Positions 17,601 to 25,875 are shown, numbered from the stretch's first letter. The stretch is 64,000 bases of DNA from Desulfovibrio porci (GCF_009696265.1 NZ_VUMH01000010.1:62001-126000); one strand, 5' to 3'. Notes: generated by a model from the sequence alone, not told the origin. A program made the numbers and translations.

Positions 17601-17652
17601 GACCCGCCTTTGCCGTCCGGGCAGGATGCGCGAACCGGGCTGCTTTCAGTGA
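14647..17652 (+). CDS. Large membrane protein of unknown function
   Basis: A 1001-residue protein that I do not recognise. About 640 residues of charged, Leu-rich, mostly helical soluble sequence are followed by a Cys-containing stretch (GCRICPNGN with another Cys about 27 residues on). Hydrophobic segments then occur at about 645-695, 720-745, 755-780 and 790-815, followed by a soluble tail of about 180 residues. The GTG start at 14647 is chosen because AAGGAG is 6 bases before it; an upstream TTG lacks a ribosome site. It stands alone between hydG and an iron alcohol dehydrogenase. No enzyme motif is apparent; a membrane-anchored scaffold or transport role cannot be told apart. Confidence 0.75.
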   Translation: MAERWSEIYFDKQDKDILALVNRILESHCGPSEDCLFDPNLHPHGIKEMVATPVSRMAYAVINLLRNLEAGGTQSRDRLLALQTLYDEVLNSAHSTLRRNTARVLMQIMKSMVRAHGQRLAQLKLAHDFRRVVQGTPRVVRRMLARYHLPEMPEDWNQLAFDDHVYDANTKGRKTPTHLIMDAWIKGLRTLTVAYEYWVDPEAAREILRAAEITGIAVRIGLEFQVPFYDRFASLFWVPRGFSSNEDFLEFLHSPKLAAMMKQGRDVLNWRRERVLRVLAAWNEIQRPQLAEVWGVPVPELTAEVFLRFVGRGQPSNLHLAECLHKHVLPAAKARAAKLAEVEDEASRAELESLENLGPDVITDNWLSADKHPELPDLNRPAPPEEMPALLRLSPYELTRELQDLNPGYRLVLGTAGLSVEDVAELLWDCRGAVTHLEIFNMKGWMEGKMVEIGAIGELQRALNLGLGPRVKQIVRQMVRHMEQRGDDVRAAKFRDILHNVPKLWEHYRHNPLKSRLGTSSASRRSFGMGLVLKETLPRRSLAELRRKQRHTRPIPICSPVEERLTFRTPENPSFWQRLGARLRILPGCRHLGMERRREWKAASEGCRICPNGNVANLGGLNLVTGNNLLGKSGVCGEVRPGFPYLNSAVSNWLKVLLGFIPAFFSFLYTQDWWFLAWFGTFIWFGITGVRNVVQMVLAAKGATRDTLIHWKEQVSISRLCDSLMYTGISVLLLEVMVRVWLLQEGLGVTVDGNPTLVFTVLNIVNGFYIFAHNLYRGFPKEAAIGNLFRSALAIPVSSFYDFALFEGLLSVGVENPEIYLVPSAAVVSKMASDTVAALIEGYADSQVNLRMRRWDYKGKVNNVFACYTRLELLFPQEDALINLARPGGLGGRGGARGRELERAFIINALDLMYFWFYQPRAQDAFRQMVRGMPEADRNVLARAQLVLTREREISQMLVDGLLGRNFSRPLAFFLDKRKQYLRRLTRLCRPGRMREPGCFQ

Positions 17653-17690
17653 GCCATGCCTGACGGCGCGCGTCTGCGGAGTTTGAACGC

Positions 17691-17739
17691 GCAAACAGTA
17701 AAGAGCGGGGACAGAGTGTTCCCGCTCTTTACTGTTTGC
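17691..17739. terminator. Perfect 19-bp inverted repeat between genes
   Basis: Arms 17691-17709 and 17721-17739 are exactly complementary, with an 11-base loop. An A7 run follows at about 17743-17749 instead of a T run. On the minus strand the T run precedes the stem, so orientation as a classical terminator is imperfect. It probably ends transcription of the 1001-residue gene or insulates the alcohol dehydrogenase. The AT-rich 17740-17963 presumably holds that gene's promoter, but no hexamer pair is convincing. Confidence 0.55.
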
Positions 17740-17963
17740 GTGAAAAAAATTTCTTTCATGCAGTTACGGCAACTCTTCAGTTTTGTTGATACATTTTATT
17801 GGTTGTTTGATCATTCTACGCTTGTACAAAAAAGAACACGACTTTTTTTCGAGAGACATCTTGCAACAGCAAGATACATGCGATATCGTATCTACAAGAT
17901 ATTTTTCATATTATTCATGGCATTCCCCTGCCGGGAAGGCCGAGCAACATTAAGGAGTCGTAG

Positions 17964-19163
17964 ATGAGCACCGATGTCAAAAGCATGCACATGGGGCAGA
18001 TTACCTCCTTCTTCATCCCTAACGTCACCTTGGTGGGTGAAGGCTGTTCCAAGGAAATTCCCGCCCGCCTGAAAAGCATCGGCGGCGTCAAACCCCTGAT
18101 CGTCACCGACCAGGGTATTGTCAAAGCCGGCATCCTGAAGCAGATCACTGATATTCTTGACAGCGCGGGCATGAAGTATGCCATTTTCGATCAGACCGTG
18201 CCCAATCCTACGGATAAAAATGTGGAAGCGGCCTTTGAGGTTTACAAAAAAGAAAAATGCGACAGCCTGATCACCCTGGGCGGCGGCAGCTCGCACGACT
18301 GCGGCAAGGGCGTGGGTTTTCTGGCCGGCAACGGCGGCAAGATTCATGATTACGAAGGCGTGGACAAGTCCTCCAAACCCTTCCCGCCCTATGTGGCCGT
18401 GAACACCACCGCCGGCACCGCTTCGGAAATGACGCGCTTCTGCATCATCACCGATACTTCCCGCAAGGTGAAGATGGCCATTGTGGACTGGCGCTGCACG
18501 CCCAGCGTGGCCATTGACGACCCGCTGCTGATGATGGGCATGCCCCCGGCCCTGACCGCCGCCACGGGCATGGACGCCCTGACGCACGCCGTGGAAGCCT
18601 ACGTCTCCACCGCGGCCACTCCCATGACCGACGCCTGCGCTGAAAAAGCCATCGAATACATCAACCGCTATCTGCGCCGCGCCGTGGCCAACGGCCGGGA
18701 CAAGGAAGCCCGCGAAGGCATGTGCTACGCCCAGTATCTGGCCGGTATGGCCTTCAACAACGCCAGCCTCGGTCATGTGCATGCCATGGCCCACCAGCTC
18801 GGCGGCTTCTACGACCTGCCACACGGCGAATGCAACGCCATTCTGCTGCCCCATGTCAGCCAGTACAATCTGATTTCCAGCCGCCGTCGCTTTGGGCGCA
18901 TCGCGCGCCTGCTGGGCGAACGCACCGAGGGCCTCAGCCCCACCGACGCTTCGCAGAAAGCCATCACCGCCATCACCATTCTGTCCAAGGACGTGGGCAT
19001 TCCTGACGGCCTCATCGCCCTGGGCAAGAAGTATGGCAAGGACGTGCGCGAGGAAGACATTCCGACCATGACCGCCAACGCCCAGAAGGACGCTTGCGGC
19101 CTGACCAATCCGCGCATGATGACCGACGCCGCCGTGGCCGCCATTTACAAGGCCGCCCTGTAG
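17964..19163 (+). CDS. Iron-containing alcohol dehydrogenase (ethanol or sulfoacetaldehyde reductase candidate)
   Basis: Group III metal-dependent alcohol dehydrogenase, 399 aa. The cofactor turn GGGSSHDCGKG (107-117) and the iron ligands Asp204, His208 (MDALTHAVE), His273 (HVHAMAHQ) and His287 (LPHGECNA) are all present. From memory it is close to the highly expressed Desulfovibrio vulgaris ethanol dehydrogenase. The sulfoacetaldehyde reductase SarD of Bilophila is of the same family, so given the taurine locus 7 kb away this enzyme could reduce sulfoacetaldehyde to isethionate. AAGGAG lies 6 bases before ATG. It is a single-gene unit with hairpins on both sides. The substrate is not decided by sequence. 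Confidence 0.85.
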   Translation: MSTDVKSMHMGQITSFFIPNVTLVGEGCSKEIPARLKSIGGVKPLIVTDQGIVKAGILKQITDILDSAGMKYAIFDQTVPNPTDKNVEAAFEVYKKEKCDSLITLGGGSSHDCGKGVGFLAGNGGKIHDYEGVDKSSKPFPPYVAVNTTAGTASEMTRFCIITDTSRKVKMAIVDWRCTPSVAIDDPLLMMGMPPALTAATGMDALTHAVEAYVSTAATPMTDACAEKAIEYINRYLRRAVANGRDKEAREGMCYAQYLAGMAFNNASLGHVHAMAHQLGGFYDLPHGECNAILLPHVSQYNLISSRRRFGRIARLLGERTEGLSPTDASQKAITAITILSKDVGIPDGLIALGKKYGKDVREEDIPTMTANAQKDACGLTNPRMMTDAAVAAIYKAAL

Positions 19164-19191
19164 CGCTTCCGGCGCGTTACGCGCCCCGTTG

Positions 19192-19232
19192 AAAAAAGAA
19201 AACGGCATGGCTTGCGGGCCATGCCGTTTTTT
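19192..19232. terminator. Bidirectional intrinsic terminator between adh and yedF
   Basis: An 11-bp stem (19201-19211 with 19218-19228) is followed by T6 on the plus strand and flanked by an A-rich run that gives U residues on the minus strand. It serves the convergent alcohol dehydrogenase and yedF genes. Confidence 0.85.
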
Positions 19233-19264
19233 CGTATCCGCGCGCCGCGCCGCATGGCGCGCGC

Positions 19265-19876
19265 TCAGGGCCGGATGATCTTGTCCGCCAGATCAAGGCT
19301 GGTGACGATATCCAGCATGTTGGAGGTTTCGCCCACGGCCTTGGCCTCCAGCAGGCCGTAATGGGCCAGACAGGTGCCGCAGACCAGCACCGAGACATTG
19401 TTTTGCGCCAGATTCCGCAGGGCGTCCAGGGCCGGGCCCGGCCGGGCCGCCAGCTTCACGCCGCCGTTGAGCAGCACCAGCCGCCAGAGGCGCGCTCCCA
19501 GTTCCGGCAGGGTGGTGAGAAAATTGGCCATTAGTTTGCCGCCCAGCTCCTCGTCGCCCCGGCCCAGAGTTTCCGTAGTGACCAGCACCAGGGTCCGCGT
19601 CTCGCGCCGGGTGGCGGATGCCGCTTCAGGCGCGGCGGTTTTCTCGTCGTCGGTAACGGCTTGGTTCTCGGCGCGGGCCGTGAGCCGCCAGAAACCACCG
19701 TTTTCCGCGGCCCACGCCACTTCGAAGCCACGGCCGCGCAGAAAACGGGCCACGTTTTCCCTGGCCGCGTCGTTATCCACCAGAATTTCCAGCGCGGTCG
19801 CGCCTTCCGCCAAACTGTCCCGGCAGCGGATAACCGGCTGCGGGCAGGTAAGGCCCCGACAATCCACTAGAATCAT
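19265..19876 (-). CDS. yedF: Sulfurtransferase-like selenium metabolism protein YedF
   Basis: A 203-residue two-domain protein. The N-terminal TusA/SirA-like domain has the CPxP motif (Cys11-Pro-Gln-Pro) of sulfur or selenium carriers. The C-terminal half (from about residue 88) is DsrE/DsrF-like, with a Cys pair in VLVCGTCLAHYGL. The combination matches the YedF family linked to selenium metabolism in anaerobes. The start at the ATG of MILVDCRG is backed by GAGAGGGA upstream; a longer upstream frame lacks a ribosome site. It is divergent from the chemoreceptor-hemerythrin gene. Confidence 0.8.
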   Translation of the reverse strand: MILVDCRGLTCPQPVIRCRDSLAEGATALEILVDNDAARENVARFLRGRGFEVAWAAENGGFWRLTARAENQAVTDDEKTAAPEAASATRRETRTLVLVTTETLGRGDEELGGKLMANFLTTLPELGARLWRLVLLNGGVKLAARPGPALDALRNLAQNNVSVLVCGTCLAHYGLLEAKAVGETSNMLDIVTSLDLADKIIRP

Positions 19877-19978
19877 GGAATCCCTCTCTGTTGTTAAGAA
19901 TAATTGCCATTTATCTGAAATAAGGCTAAGCCTATTTTCAAAACAGTCGATAAGCAAGGCAAACTTGGCGAGGATAGT

Positions 19979-21655
19979 ATGGGGATTTTGCTGCAAATCG
20001 TGAGTTTACTGCTGGTGGTGGGGCTGGTTGCCATCCGGCCGGAGGGCGCTGTATTCTGGATATTGCTGGCGGGTCTGGCCGTGTGCGCCGCGGCGGACCT
20101 GAGCCTGTGGCTGGCGGTCCGGCGAAAGCAGGCCGAACTGTCGGCCTTTGCCGACAGCCTGCGCGACGCGGGGAGTCCCGTGCCGCAAGGCGACGGGCTG
20201 GAGCGCGTGCGCCGGAGTCTGGCGGATATGCATGCCGCCCGGCAGCAGGCCGCGGAGGCTGCGGAAGCCGAGGCCCGCGACCTGCGCGACGCGGCCGGGA
20301 GCCTGCGGGCCGAATTGGCCGAGGCGCGCGGGCATGAGCGGGAACTGGCCGACAAGCTGGCGCAGAGCGCGCCCGTGCTGGACAAGGCCCACAGCGTCTG
20401 CAACAAGCTGTCCACGGACGTGCGCCATTTGTCGCAACTGGTTGCGGATGTGGATAAGGGCGTGGAAGTGCAGCGCGTGCGTCTGGGTGAAACCGGCGGA
20501 GCCATGGAACGCGTGGCCGAGGCCGCGCAGGAATCCTCCATCCGCGTGCGCGAAGTCTCGGACAATGCCGAAACCTCGCGCGGTCAGGCCGTTACCGGCG
20601 AAGAGGAAGTGCGCGGCGCGGTGGCTTCCATCGAAACGGTCAAAAGAACCATTCTGCATCTCAAGGAAGCCATGGCCGGTCTGGGCGAAAAGGCCAGCAA
20701 CATCGGCCAGGTGATGAGCGTCATCAATGAAGTGGCGGACCAGACCAATCTGCTGGCGCTCAATGCGGCCATTGAGGCGGCGCGCGCGGGCGAGGCCGGG
20801 CGCGGTTTCGCCGTGGTGGCCGACGAGGTGCGCAAACTGGCCGAAAAGACCATGGGCGCCACCAAGGAAGTTGAGGAAGCCGTCCACGCGATTCAGGAAG
20901 AAACGCAACGCAATGTGGAAAATGTGGAAGAGGCCGCGCGGCTGACCGTGGAAAGCGCGGAACGGGCCTCCCGCGCCGGAGAGTTTATGGGCAAGATTGT
21001 GGGCGGCATGGAAGAAACCGCCGAACATCTGAAGATCATCGCCCAGGGCGCGGCCGAACAGTCTGAAAGCAGCACGCAGACCAACGGCGCTCTGGAGGAA
21101 ATCCGCCACGTGGCCGAAAGCACGGCCACCAATATGGAAACCTTCACGGCGGCCCTGCTTTCGTTCAAAAGCGGCATGGAAGAGCTGGACATGATCGTCA
21201 ACGCTCTGGTGACGGGCGATTACGCCCAGGCCGCCGCAACGGACAAATTCGTGCAGTGGACGCCCAAGCTGGACCTGCATGTGCCGGCTATCGACAGCCA
21301 GCACCGCCGGCTCTGCGGTTACATCAACGATCTCTACCGGGCCATGAAGAACAACCGCACCGGCGAGGAGCTTCAGGCCATTGTGAAGAAACTGCGGGAC
21401 TACACGGCCTCGCATTTCAGTGACGAGGAAAAGATTTTTGCGCCTTCGCAATATCCCGGCACCGAGGAGCACAAGGCCATTCACCGCAAGTTCGTGGCCA
21501 AGCTGGACGAATTTGAGGCGCAGCTCAAAGACGGTACGGCCACGGTGAGCATGGATCTGCTGAGCTTCCTCAAGGATTGGCTCATCAACCATATTGCGGG
21601 CACGGATCCCACCTATCTGCCCTATATCCAGGATATGGTCGAGAACGGCGGCTAA
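19979..21655 (+). CDS. Methyl-accepting chemotaxis protein with C-terminal hemerythrin domain
   Basis: A 558-residue receptor. Two adjacent N-terminal membrane helices (about 4-20 and 24-46) leave almost no periplasmic part, so sensing is probably cytoplasmic. A coiled coil leads into the signalling domain (about 175-400), whose tip carries [34 protein letters not shown] sequence. The C-terminal bacteriohemerythrin domain (about 424-555) retains the di-iron ligand set His442, His479, Glu483, His498, His502, His538 and Asp543. Hemerythrin receptors such as DcrH sense oxygen or redox state in Desulfovibrio; aerotaxis away from oxygen is the likely role. GAGG stands before the ATG. Confidence 0.9.
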   Translation: MGILLQIVSLLLVVGLVAIRPEGAVFWILLAGLAVCAAADLSLWLAVRRKQAELSAFADSLRDAGSPVPQGDGLERVRRSLADMHAARQQAAEAAEAEARDLRDAAGSLRAELAEARGHERELADKLAQSAPVLDKAHSVCNKLSTDVRHLSQLVADVDKGVEVQRVRLGETGGAMERVAEAAQESSIRVREVSDNAETSRGQAVTGEEEVRGAVASIETVKRTILHLKEAMAGLGEKASNIGQVMSVINEVADQTNLLALNAAIEAARAGEAGRGFAVVADEVRKLAEKTMGATKEVEEAVHAIQEETQRNVENVEEAARLTVESAERASRAGEFMGKIVGGMEETAEHLKIIAQGAAEQSESSTQTNGALEEIRHVAESTATNMETFTAALLSFKSGMEELDMIVNALVTGDYAQAAATDKFVQWTPKLDLHVPAIDSQHRRLCGYINDLYRAMKNNRTGEELQAIVKKLRDYTASHFSDEEKIFAPSQYPGTEEHKAIHRKFVAKLDEFEAQLKDGTATVSMDLLSFLKDWLINHIAGTDPTYLPYIQDMVENGG

Positions 21656-21685
21656 ACGGCCGCGCCTTTCGAAATCTTTCAAAGC

Positions 21686-21724
21686 CCAAGCGCCCGGATA
21701 CGGATTCGGGCGCTTGGCGTTTTA
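21686..21724 (+). terminator. Intrinsic terminator after the chemoreceptor-hemerythrin gene
   Basis: An 11-bp perfect stem (CCAAGCGCCCG and its complement at 21707-21717), a 10-base loop and a short T run (CGTTTTAT). Confidence 0.8.
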
Positions 21725-21819
21725 TGCGGCGGGGTTCAGTATGGTCGCGGTGTTGGAAAGGCCGGGCGTGTACTGCTGTTGCGCCGTTTGAAAGGATACC
21801 TGTCGGGTGAGGAGACGCA

Positions 21820-22740
21820 ATGCATTTTGTGACTGCACGGGGGATTTTATCGGCAAAGAATGGGATGAACCTGTATCGCGGTTGCTCGCATGGCTGCATA
21901 TATTGCGATTCAAGAAGTACATGCTACCATATGGGACATGATTTTGAAGATATTGAAGTTAAATCAAACGCGCTTGTATTATTAGAGGATATTCTTAAAA
22001 AGAAACGCGCAAAATGCATGCTGGCTACCGGATCCATGACCGATCCGTATATTCCGCTGGAAAATGAAATCAAACATGTCAGAAAAGCGTTGTCATTGGC
22101 CCATCAATATGGTTTCGGATTCACATTGATAACAAAATCAAACCTTGTCTTGAGAGATTTGGATCTGCTGAAAAACATACATGAAAAAACAAAATGCGTC
22201 GTTCAGATGACATTAACTACCTATGACGATGAGTTGTGCAAAAAAATTGAGCCGAACGTCAGCACAACACGGGAACGCTTTGAAGTATTACAGCAATTAC
22301 GCAATGCCGGTATTCCCACAGTCGTCTGGCTTTGCCCCATTCTTCCTTTCATCAACGATACTGAAAAAAATATAGCGGGAATTTTAGAGTATTGCATTGA
22401 GGCAAAGGTTTACGGCATTATCTGCTTTGGTATGGGGGTGACGCTTCGCGAAGGAAGCCGGGAATATTTCTACAGCCAACTGGACCGCTTGTTTCCGTAT
22501 CTGAAAGAAAAATATATGCACATTTATGGGACGCAATATGCGCTTGCCAGCCCCAATGACAAAGCATTGATGCGAATGTTTCATCAGGTCTGCGAGAAAA
22601 ACGGCATTGCGCATGATAACAAGAAAATATTTGACTATTTGAAAACGTTTGAAAAAAAACAACATAATGTGCAAGTAAGTCTGTATGGCATGCTGAATAG
22701 GGCTTCGGTTGGTAAGGCATTGCCGCCCGGGGGAGAATAA
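21820..22740 (+). CDS. Radical SAM protein (SPL/Rv2578c-like), probably acquired
   Basis: A 306-residue radical SAM enzyme with the cluster motif CSHGCIYC near residue 22 and a downstream TIM-barrel pattern (ATGSMTDPYIPLE, TLITKS, VVQMTLTT). It resembles the SplB/Rv2578c group, for which the reaction is often unknown. GAGGAG lies 5 bases before ATG. Its base composition is clearly lower in GC than both neighbours, with many AAA, ATA and TTA codons, which suggests transfer from another organism. No partner gene is adjacent. A role in DNA repair or modification is possible but not shown. Confidence 0.75.
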   Translation: MHFVTARGILSAKNGMNLYRGCSHGCIYCDSRSTCYHMGHDFEDIEVKSNALVLLEDILKKKRAKCMLATGSMTDPYIPLENEIKHVRKALSLAHQYGFGFTLITKSNLVLRDLDLLKNIHEKTKCVVQMTLTTYDDELCKKIEPNVSTTRERFEVLQQLRNAGIPTVVWLCPILPFINDTEKNIAGILEYCIEAKVYGIICFGMGVTLREGSREYFYSQLDRLFPYLKEKYMHIYGTQYALASPNDKALMRMFHQVCEKNGIAHDNKKIFDYLKTFEKKQHNVQVSLYGMLNRASVGKALPPGGE

Positions 22741-22849
22741 AAGCATCGTTTGTGTTCTGCCCCCGGCCCGCTGCGCGGCATATTTTTTACTCGCTCGGAC
22801 GGGCGGTTTATGCCGTATCGCGGCGGACGGGGCGTTTTTTCGTACAAGA

Positions 22850-22880
22850 GGCAGGCCGCCGCATGCCTCGGCGGCCTGCC
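22850..22880. terminator. Inverted repeat after the acyltransferase gene
   Basis: A 12-bp perfect stem (22850-22861 with 22869-22880) lies 9 bases past the stop codon of the minus-strand acyltransferase gene. No U-tract is present. It also lies after the plus-strand radical SAM gene and may serve both. Confidence 0.5.
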
Positions 22881-22888
22881 GGAGAATC

Positions 22889-24634
22889 CTATGTGTACCA
22901 CATGCGGTCACGCAGGCGTTTCAGGCCGTCGTCCCCCACATAGCGGCGCAGGAGTTTGTCCGGCGCGTTGAGCAGGTCCACCACCAGCAGGGCGTCAAGC
23001 GTGCCGAACCGTCTGTCCTCGTGAAAGGCCGCGATGCGCCCGCCCAGTTGCAGGTAATGCTTGAAGAGGATCGGCAGGGCGCGGCCGTCCTCCATCTGAC
23101 GCACCAGAGCGTTCACCGTGGCGTAATCCAGATCGCGGGCGAAGCTCAGCTCCTCGCGGAGGACGCGGGGCCGCCGTCCCTCCGCCAGGCCCGCCAAAGG
23201 CGCGTGCCAGTGGCGCAGACGCAGATGCCGCCAGAGCAGGTCCACGGACTGGGGGCGGTAATTGAGGCCCATGCTGGACGGGCCGAAGAGCGTCCGCACG
23301 CCGTAGCGCAGCGCCAGTTGCCCGATGCCTTTCCAGAGCAGGAGAAGGGGCGCGTAATCACGCTGGTATTCGGCGCTCACAAAAGCCCGGCCCAGTTCCA
23401 GGGCATTGCCGCACTGGCGGAAGAATTCCGGTTTGAAGTGGAACAGCGAGGCCGTATAGAGCGTCTCCCTGCCATAGGTCCGGGCCAGTTCGGGCCGGAC
23501 CAGACGCGTACGGTATGCTCCCGCCAGGGCGCGGCCCTTTTCATCCACCAGCAACAAGTGTTCATAATGCGCGTCATAGCGGTCCTGGTCCCGCTCCCGG
23601 CCGCTGCCTTCGCCCAGAGCGCGGAAGGCTTCCTCGCGTCGCCGGGTCAGGGCATCCAGCAACAGCGGCGATTCGTTGCCTTGCAGCAGATAAACCGCGT
23701 AGCGTCCGTCCTCTGCCAGACGGCGGTTGCGGGGCAGGGCGGCCAGCACTTCCATGAATTCCCCGGCGGACACGGCCGGGGCCAGTGGCCTGCAACGGGC
23801 GGGGCGCGCCGTCCGGCCCGCGTCCGCCAAGGCGGACTGGCAGAGGCGCAGGCAGTGCACGCGCCGGGCGTCGTCCAGGGCGGCCAGACCGGTGGAGCTG
23901 GCAGGCAGGCCCACGCGCATGGCCGCCCGGCTGCGGCGCTGGCCATAGAGCACGCGCGGCAGCAGCGCCCCGGCCAACTCGTCGTTGCAGCGGGCCGCCG
24001 CCAGAAACAGCGGGCTGACGCGCACGTCAAAATGCAGCGGCAGCAGGCGTGGGCCGTCGCTTCCGCCGCAACGGCTCAAGCGTCCCAGCAAGGGGAGCCA
24101 GGGCTCTTCGACCGGGCCGCGCCGCGTCAGGCGGCGGGCCACCCGGCCCGACGGAAAGATGCCCAAAGCGCCGCCCTCGCGCAGATGCCGCAGGGCCTGC
24201 CGCAACATGGTCGCATTATGGCCTTTGCGGCGGCCGGAAAGATCCAGGGGCAGGAGCATGGGTGCAAGCTGGGGCAGGCTCAGCAGCGCGTCGTTGGCCA
24301 GGATTTTCAGGTCGGACCGGACGCCGCCGCAGCGGGCGGCCATGATCAGGCCTTCCAGCGCGCCCGAAGGATGGTTGGCATAGAACAGCAGCGGTCCGTG
24401 CGGAGGGATGCGCGCCATTTCTTCCGGCGCGCAGTCCACGTTTATTTCCAGAGCCGTCAGGCAGGCTTCGGCGTAGTCGGCTGGCGCCGCGCGGCATGGG
24501 AGGCGCCGGGCCATTTTTTCCAGACGGCCCAGTCCGGAAATCCGCCGTCCCAGGCTCTTACCCAGAAGCTTCAGTGTCTTGTCCAGGGGGTCGCGCCGGC
24601 CCGGCAGGCTCAGCGCGCCTACATCGCTTGTCAT
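22889..24634 (-). CDS. OlsF-like acyltransferase fusion (PlsC-type plus GNAT/OlsB-type)
   Basis: A 581-residue fusion. Residues 60-270 look like a PlsC/LPLAT acyltransferase: ANHPSGALEG (His88, Glu94 where related proteins often have Asp), then a GIFPSGR-like block. Residues 300-560 resemble an OlsB-type N-acyltransferase of the GNAT fold (YRTRLVRPELA, ALELGRAFVSAEYQRDYAPLLLLWKGI, LFGPSSMG). This order matches OlsF, which makes ornithine lipid by N- then O-acylation (family knowledge). The substrate could be another amino acid. GGAGG is 5 bases before ATG. The protein is expected at the inner membrane face. Confidence 0.65.
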   Translation of the reverse strand: MTSDVGALSLPGRRDPLDKTLKLLGKSLGRRISGLGRLEKMARRLPCRAAPADYAEACLTALEINVDCAPEEMARIPPHGPLLFYANHPSGALEGLIMAARCGGVRSDLKILANDALLSLPQLAPMLLPLDLSGRRKGHNATMLRQALRHLREGGALGIFPSGRVARRLTRRGPVEEPWLPLLGRLSRCGGSDGPRLLPLHFDVRVSPLFLAAARCNDELAGALLPRVLYGQRRSRAAMRVGLPASSTGLAALDDARRVHCLRLCQSALADAGRTARPARCRPLAPAVSAGEFMEVLAALPRNRRLAEDGRYAVYLLQGNESPLLLDALTRRREEAFRALGEGSGRERDQDRYDAHYEHLLLVDEKGRALAGAYRTRLVRPELARTYGRETLYTASLFHFKPEFFRQCGNALELGRAFVSAEYQRDYAPLLLLWKGIGQLALRYGVRTLFGPSSMGLNYRPQSVDLLWRHLRLRHWHAPLAGLAEGRRPRVLREELSFARDLDYATVNALVRQMEDGRALPILFKHYLQLGGRIAAFHEDRRFGTLDALLVVDLLNAPDKLLRRYVGDDGLKRLRDRMWYT

Positions 24635-24651
24635 ATATCCTCCTGCGGATG

Positions 24652-24699
24652 AAAATAAAAAGGCCCCGGCGGGATGTCTCAGTAATTCCCGGCGAGGCC
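24652..24699 (-). terminator. Terminator overlapping the dksA/traR-like stop codon
   Basis: Arms 24688-24699 and 24662-24673 (12 bp, one mismatch) enclose the TAA stop of the zinc-finger gene and are followed on the minus strand by a U-rich run (24652-24660). The gene's last codons are therefore part of its own terminator. Confidence 0.75.
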
Positions 24700-25068
24700 T
24701 TGAGTGGAACTGGTTTCGGCAAGGAAGCCCGGCGCGGAGCCGCCTTCACCGTTTTCCAGCGCCTGCTGGCATTCGCAGCAGCGTGTGGTTCCGGGGGCGG
24801 CCAGCAGGCGGGCCAGCGGGATTTCTTCCCCGCAGTCCTCGCAGAGTGGGGAACCTCCGTGACGCAGAAAGTCCAGCAGGCTTTGCAGGCCGCGAATGCG
24901 CTCCGCGCTGTGCGTGGCGCAGCTCTCGGCCAGATGGACCGCCGTCAGATGCCCGGCCGCGTCCAGTTCGTCGGCGCAGGGCTGGATCTGAAAAGCTTCG
25001 CGCAGGAGCGACAGGCGCGTCCGCGCTTCAGCCAGTTCGGTCTGAATGTACGTGAGTGTGTGGTCCAT
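24679..25068 (-). CDS. DksA/TraR family C4 zinc-finger protein
   Basis: A 129-residue protein with an N-terminal helical region and a C4 zinc finger (CEDC ... CCEC, about residues 75-100) typical of TraR/DksA proteins that act in the RNA polymerase secondary channel. It lacks the long coiled coil of full DksA, so it is closer to the short YbiI/TraR-like members. The ATG at 25068 is preferred because GGAGA is 6 bases before it. It is a single-gene unit with its own terminator. Confidence 0.75.
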   Translation of the reverse strand: MDHTLTYIQTELAEARTRLSLLREAFQIQPCADELDAAGHLTAVHLAESCATHSAERIRGLQSLLDFLRHGGSPLCEDCGEEIPLARLLAAPGTTRCCECQQALENGEGGSAPGFLAETSSTQGLAGNY

Positions 25069-25245
25069 GATCCGTCTCCATATCCATATGTGGTTTATGA
25101 ATGATCCATATCTACCCGGATCATTTGGCGGAACGGTGACGGTTGGGTGAATTCGCGCGGGCATAAAAAATTCGCGTCCGGCGAGTTTACTTGAAAACGG
25201 GCCGAGGGCCGCGCAAGCGCCGCGAAGGGGGTTCAGCAATAAAAA

Positions 25246-25277
25246 AAGCCCTCGCGCCGTAAGCGCAAGGGCTTTTC
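25246..25277 (-). terminator. Intrinsic terminator after pdxT
   Basis: A stem formed by AAGCCCT-CGCGC and GCGC-AAGGGCTT has an A7 run on its left, giving U7 on the minus strand directly past pdxT, and T4 on the right. It may work in both directions. Confidence 0.8.
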
Positions 25278-25295
25278 ATTCAGGGGAAGGGCTGT

Positions 25296-25874
25296 TCAGT
25301 TTCCGCACATCTCAAGGAAGTAGCGGTGCAGCCGCGTATCGGGAGTCAGCTCGGGATGGAAGGAAGTCGCCAGCACGTTGTCCTGGCGTACGGCCACGGC
25401 CTGCCCCTTGACCTCGGCCAGCACACGCACGCGCGGACCCACGCCGGTCAGCACGGGCGCGCGGATGAACACCGCCGGAAACGGCGGCATGCCCAGCTCC
25501 GGCAGGTCCAGCTCGGTTTCGAAGCTGTCCACCTGGCGGCCGAAGGCGTTACGGCGCACAACGGCATCCAGCACGCCCAGACGGGGCTGGTCCGAGTTTT
25601 CGATCTCGCGGCAAAGCAGGATCAGGCCCGCGCAACTGCCGTAGACCGGCATGCCGTCTTCAATGCGCCGCCGCAGGGGATCGAGCATGCCCAGCTCCAC
25701 CAGCAGTTTGCCCATGGTGGTGCTTTCGCCGCCGGGAATGATCATGGCGTCGATGCCGTCCATGTGCCCGAGCTGGCGCACTTCGCGGGCCTCGGCTCCC
25801 AGGCGGGTCACCGAGGCCGCGTGCTCGCGGAAGGCCCCTTGCAGCGCCAGAACACCCACGCAGGGTTTGGCCAT
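25296..25874 (-). CDS. pdxT: Pyridoxal 5'-phosphate synthase glutaminase subunit
   Basis: A 192-residue class I glutaminase that delivers ammonia to PdxS. The catalytic Cys is in GSCAGLILL, the His-Glu pair in SFHPEL, and the oxyanion loop is PGGESTTMGKLL. It starts one base after the pdxS stop codon, so translation is coupled. PLP from this pathway is the cofactor of aminotransferases such as Tpa in the same window, though no shared regulation is seen. Confidence 0.95.
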   Translation of the reverse strand: MAKPCVGVLALQGAFREHAASVTRLGAEAREVRQLGHMDGIDAMIIPGGESTTMGKLLVELGMLDPLRRRIEDGMPVYGSCAGLILLCREIENSDQPRLGVLDAVVRRNAFGRQVDSFETELDLPELGMPPFPAVFIRAPVLTGVGPRVRVLAEVKGQAVAVRQDNVLATSFHPELTPDTRLHRYFLEMCGN

Positions 25875-25875
25875 C

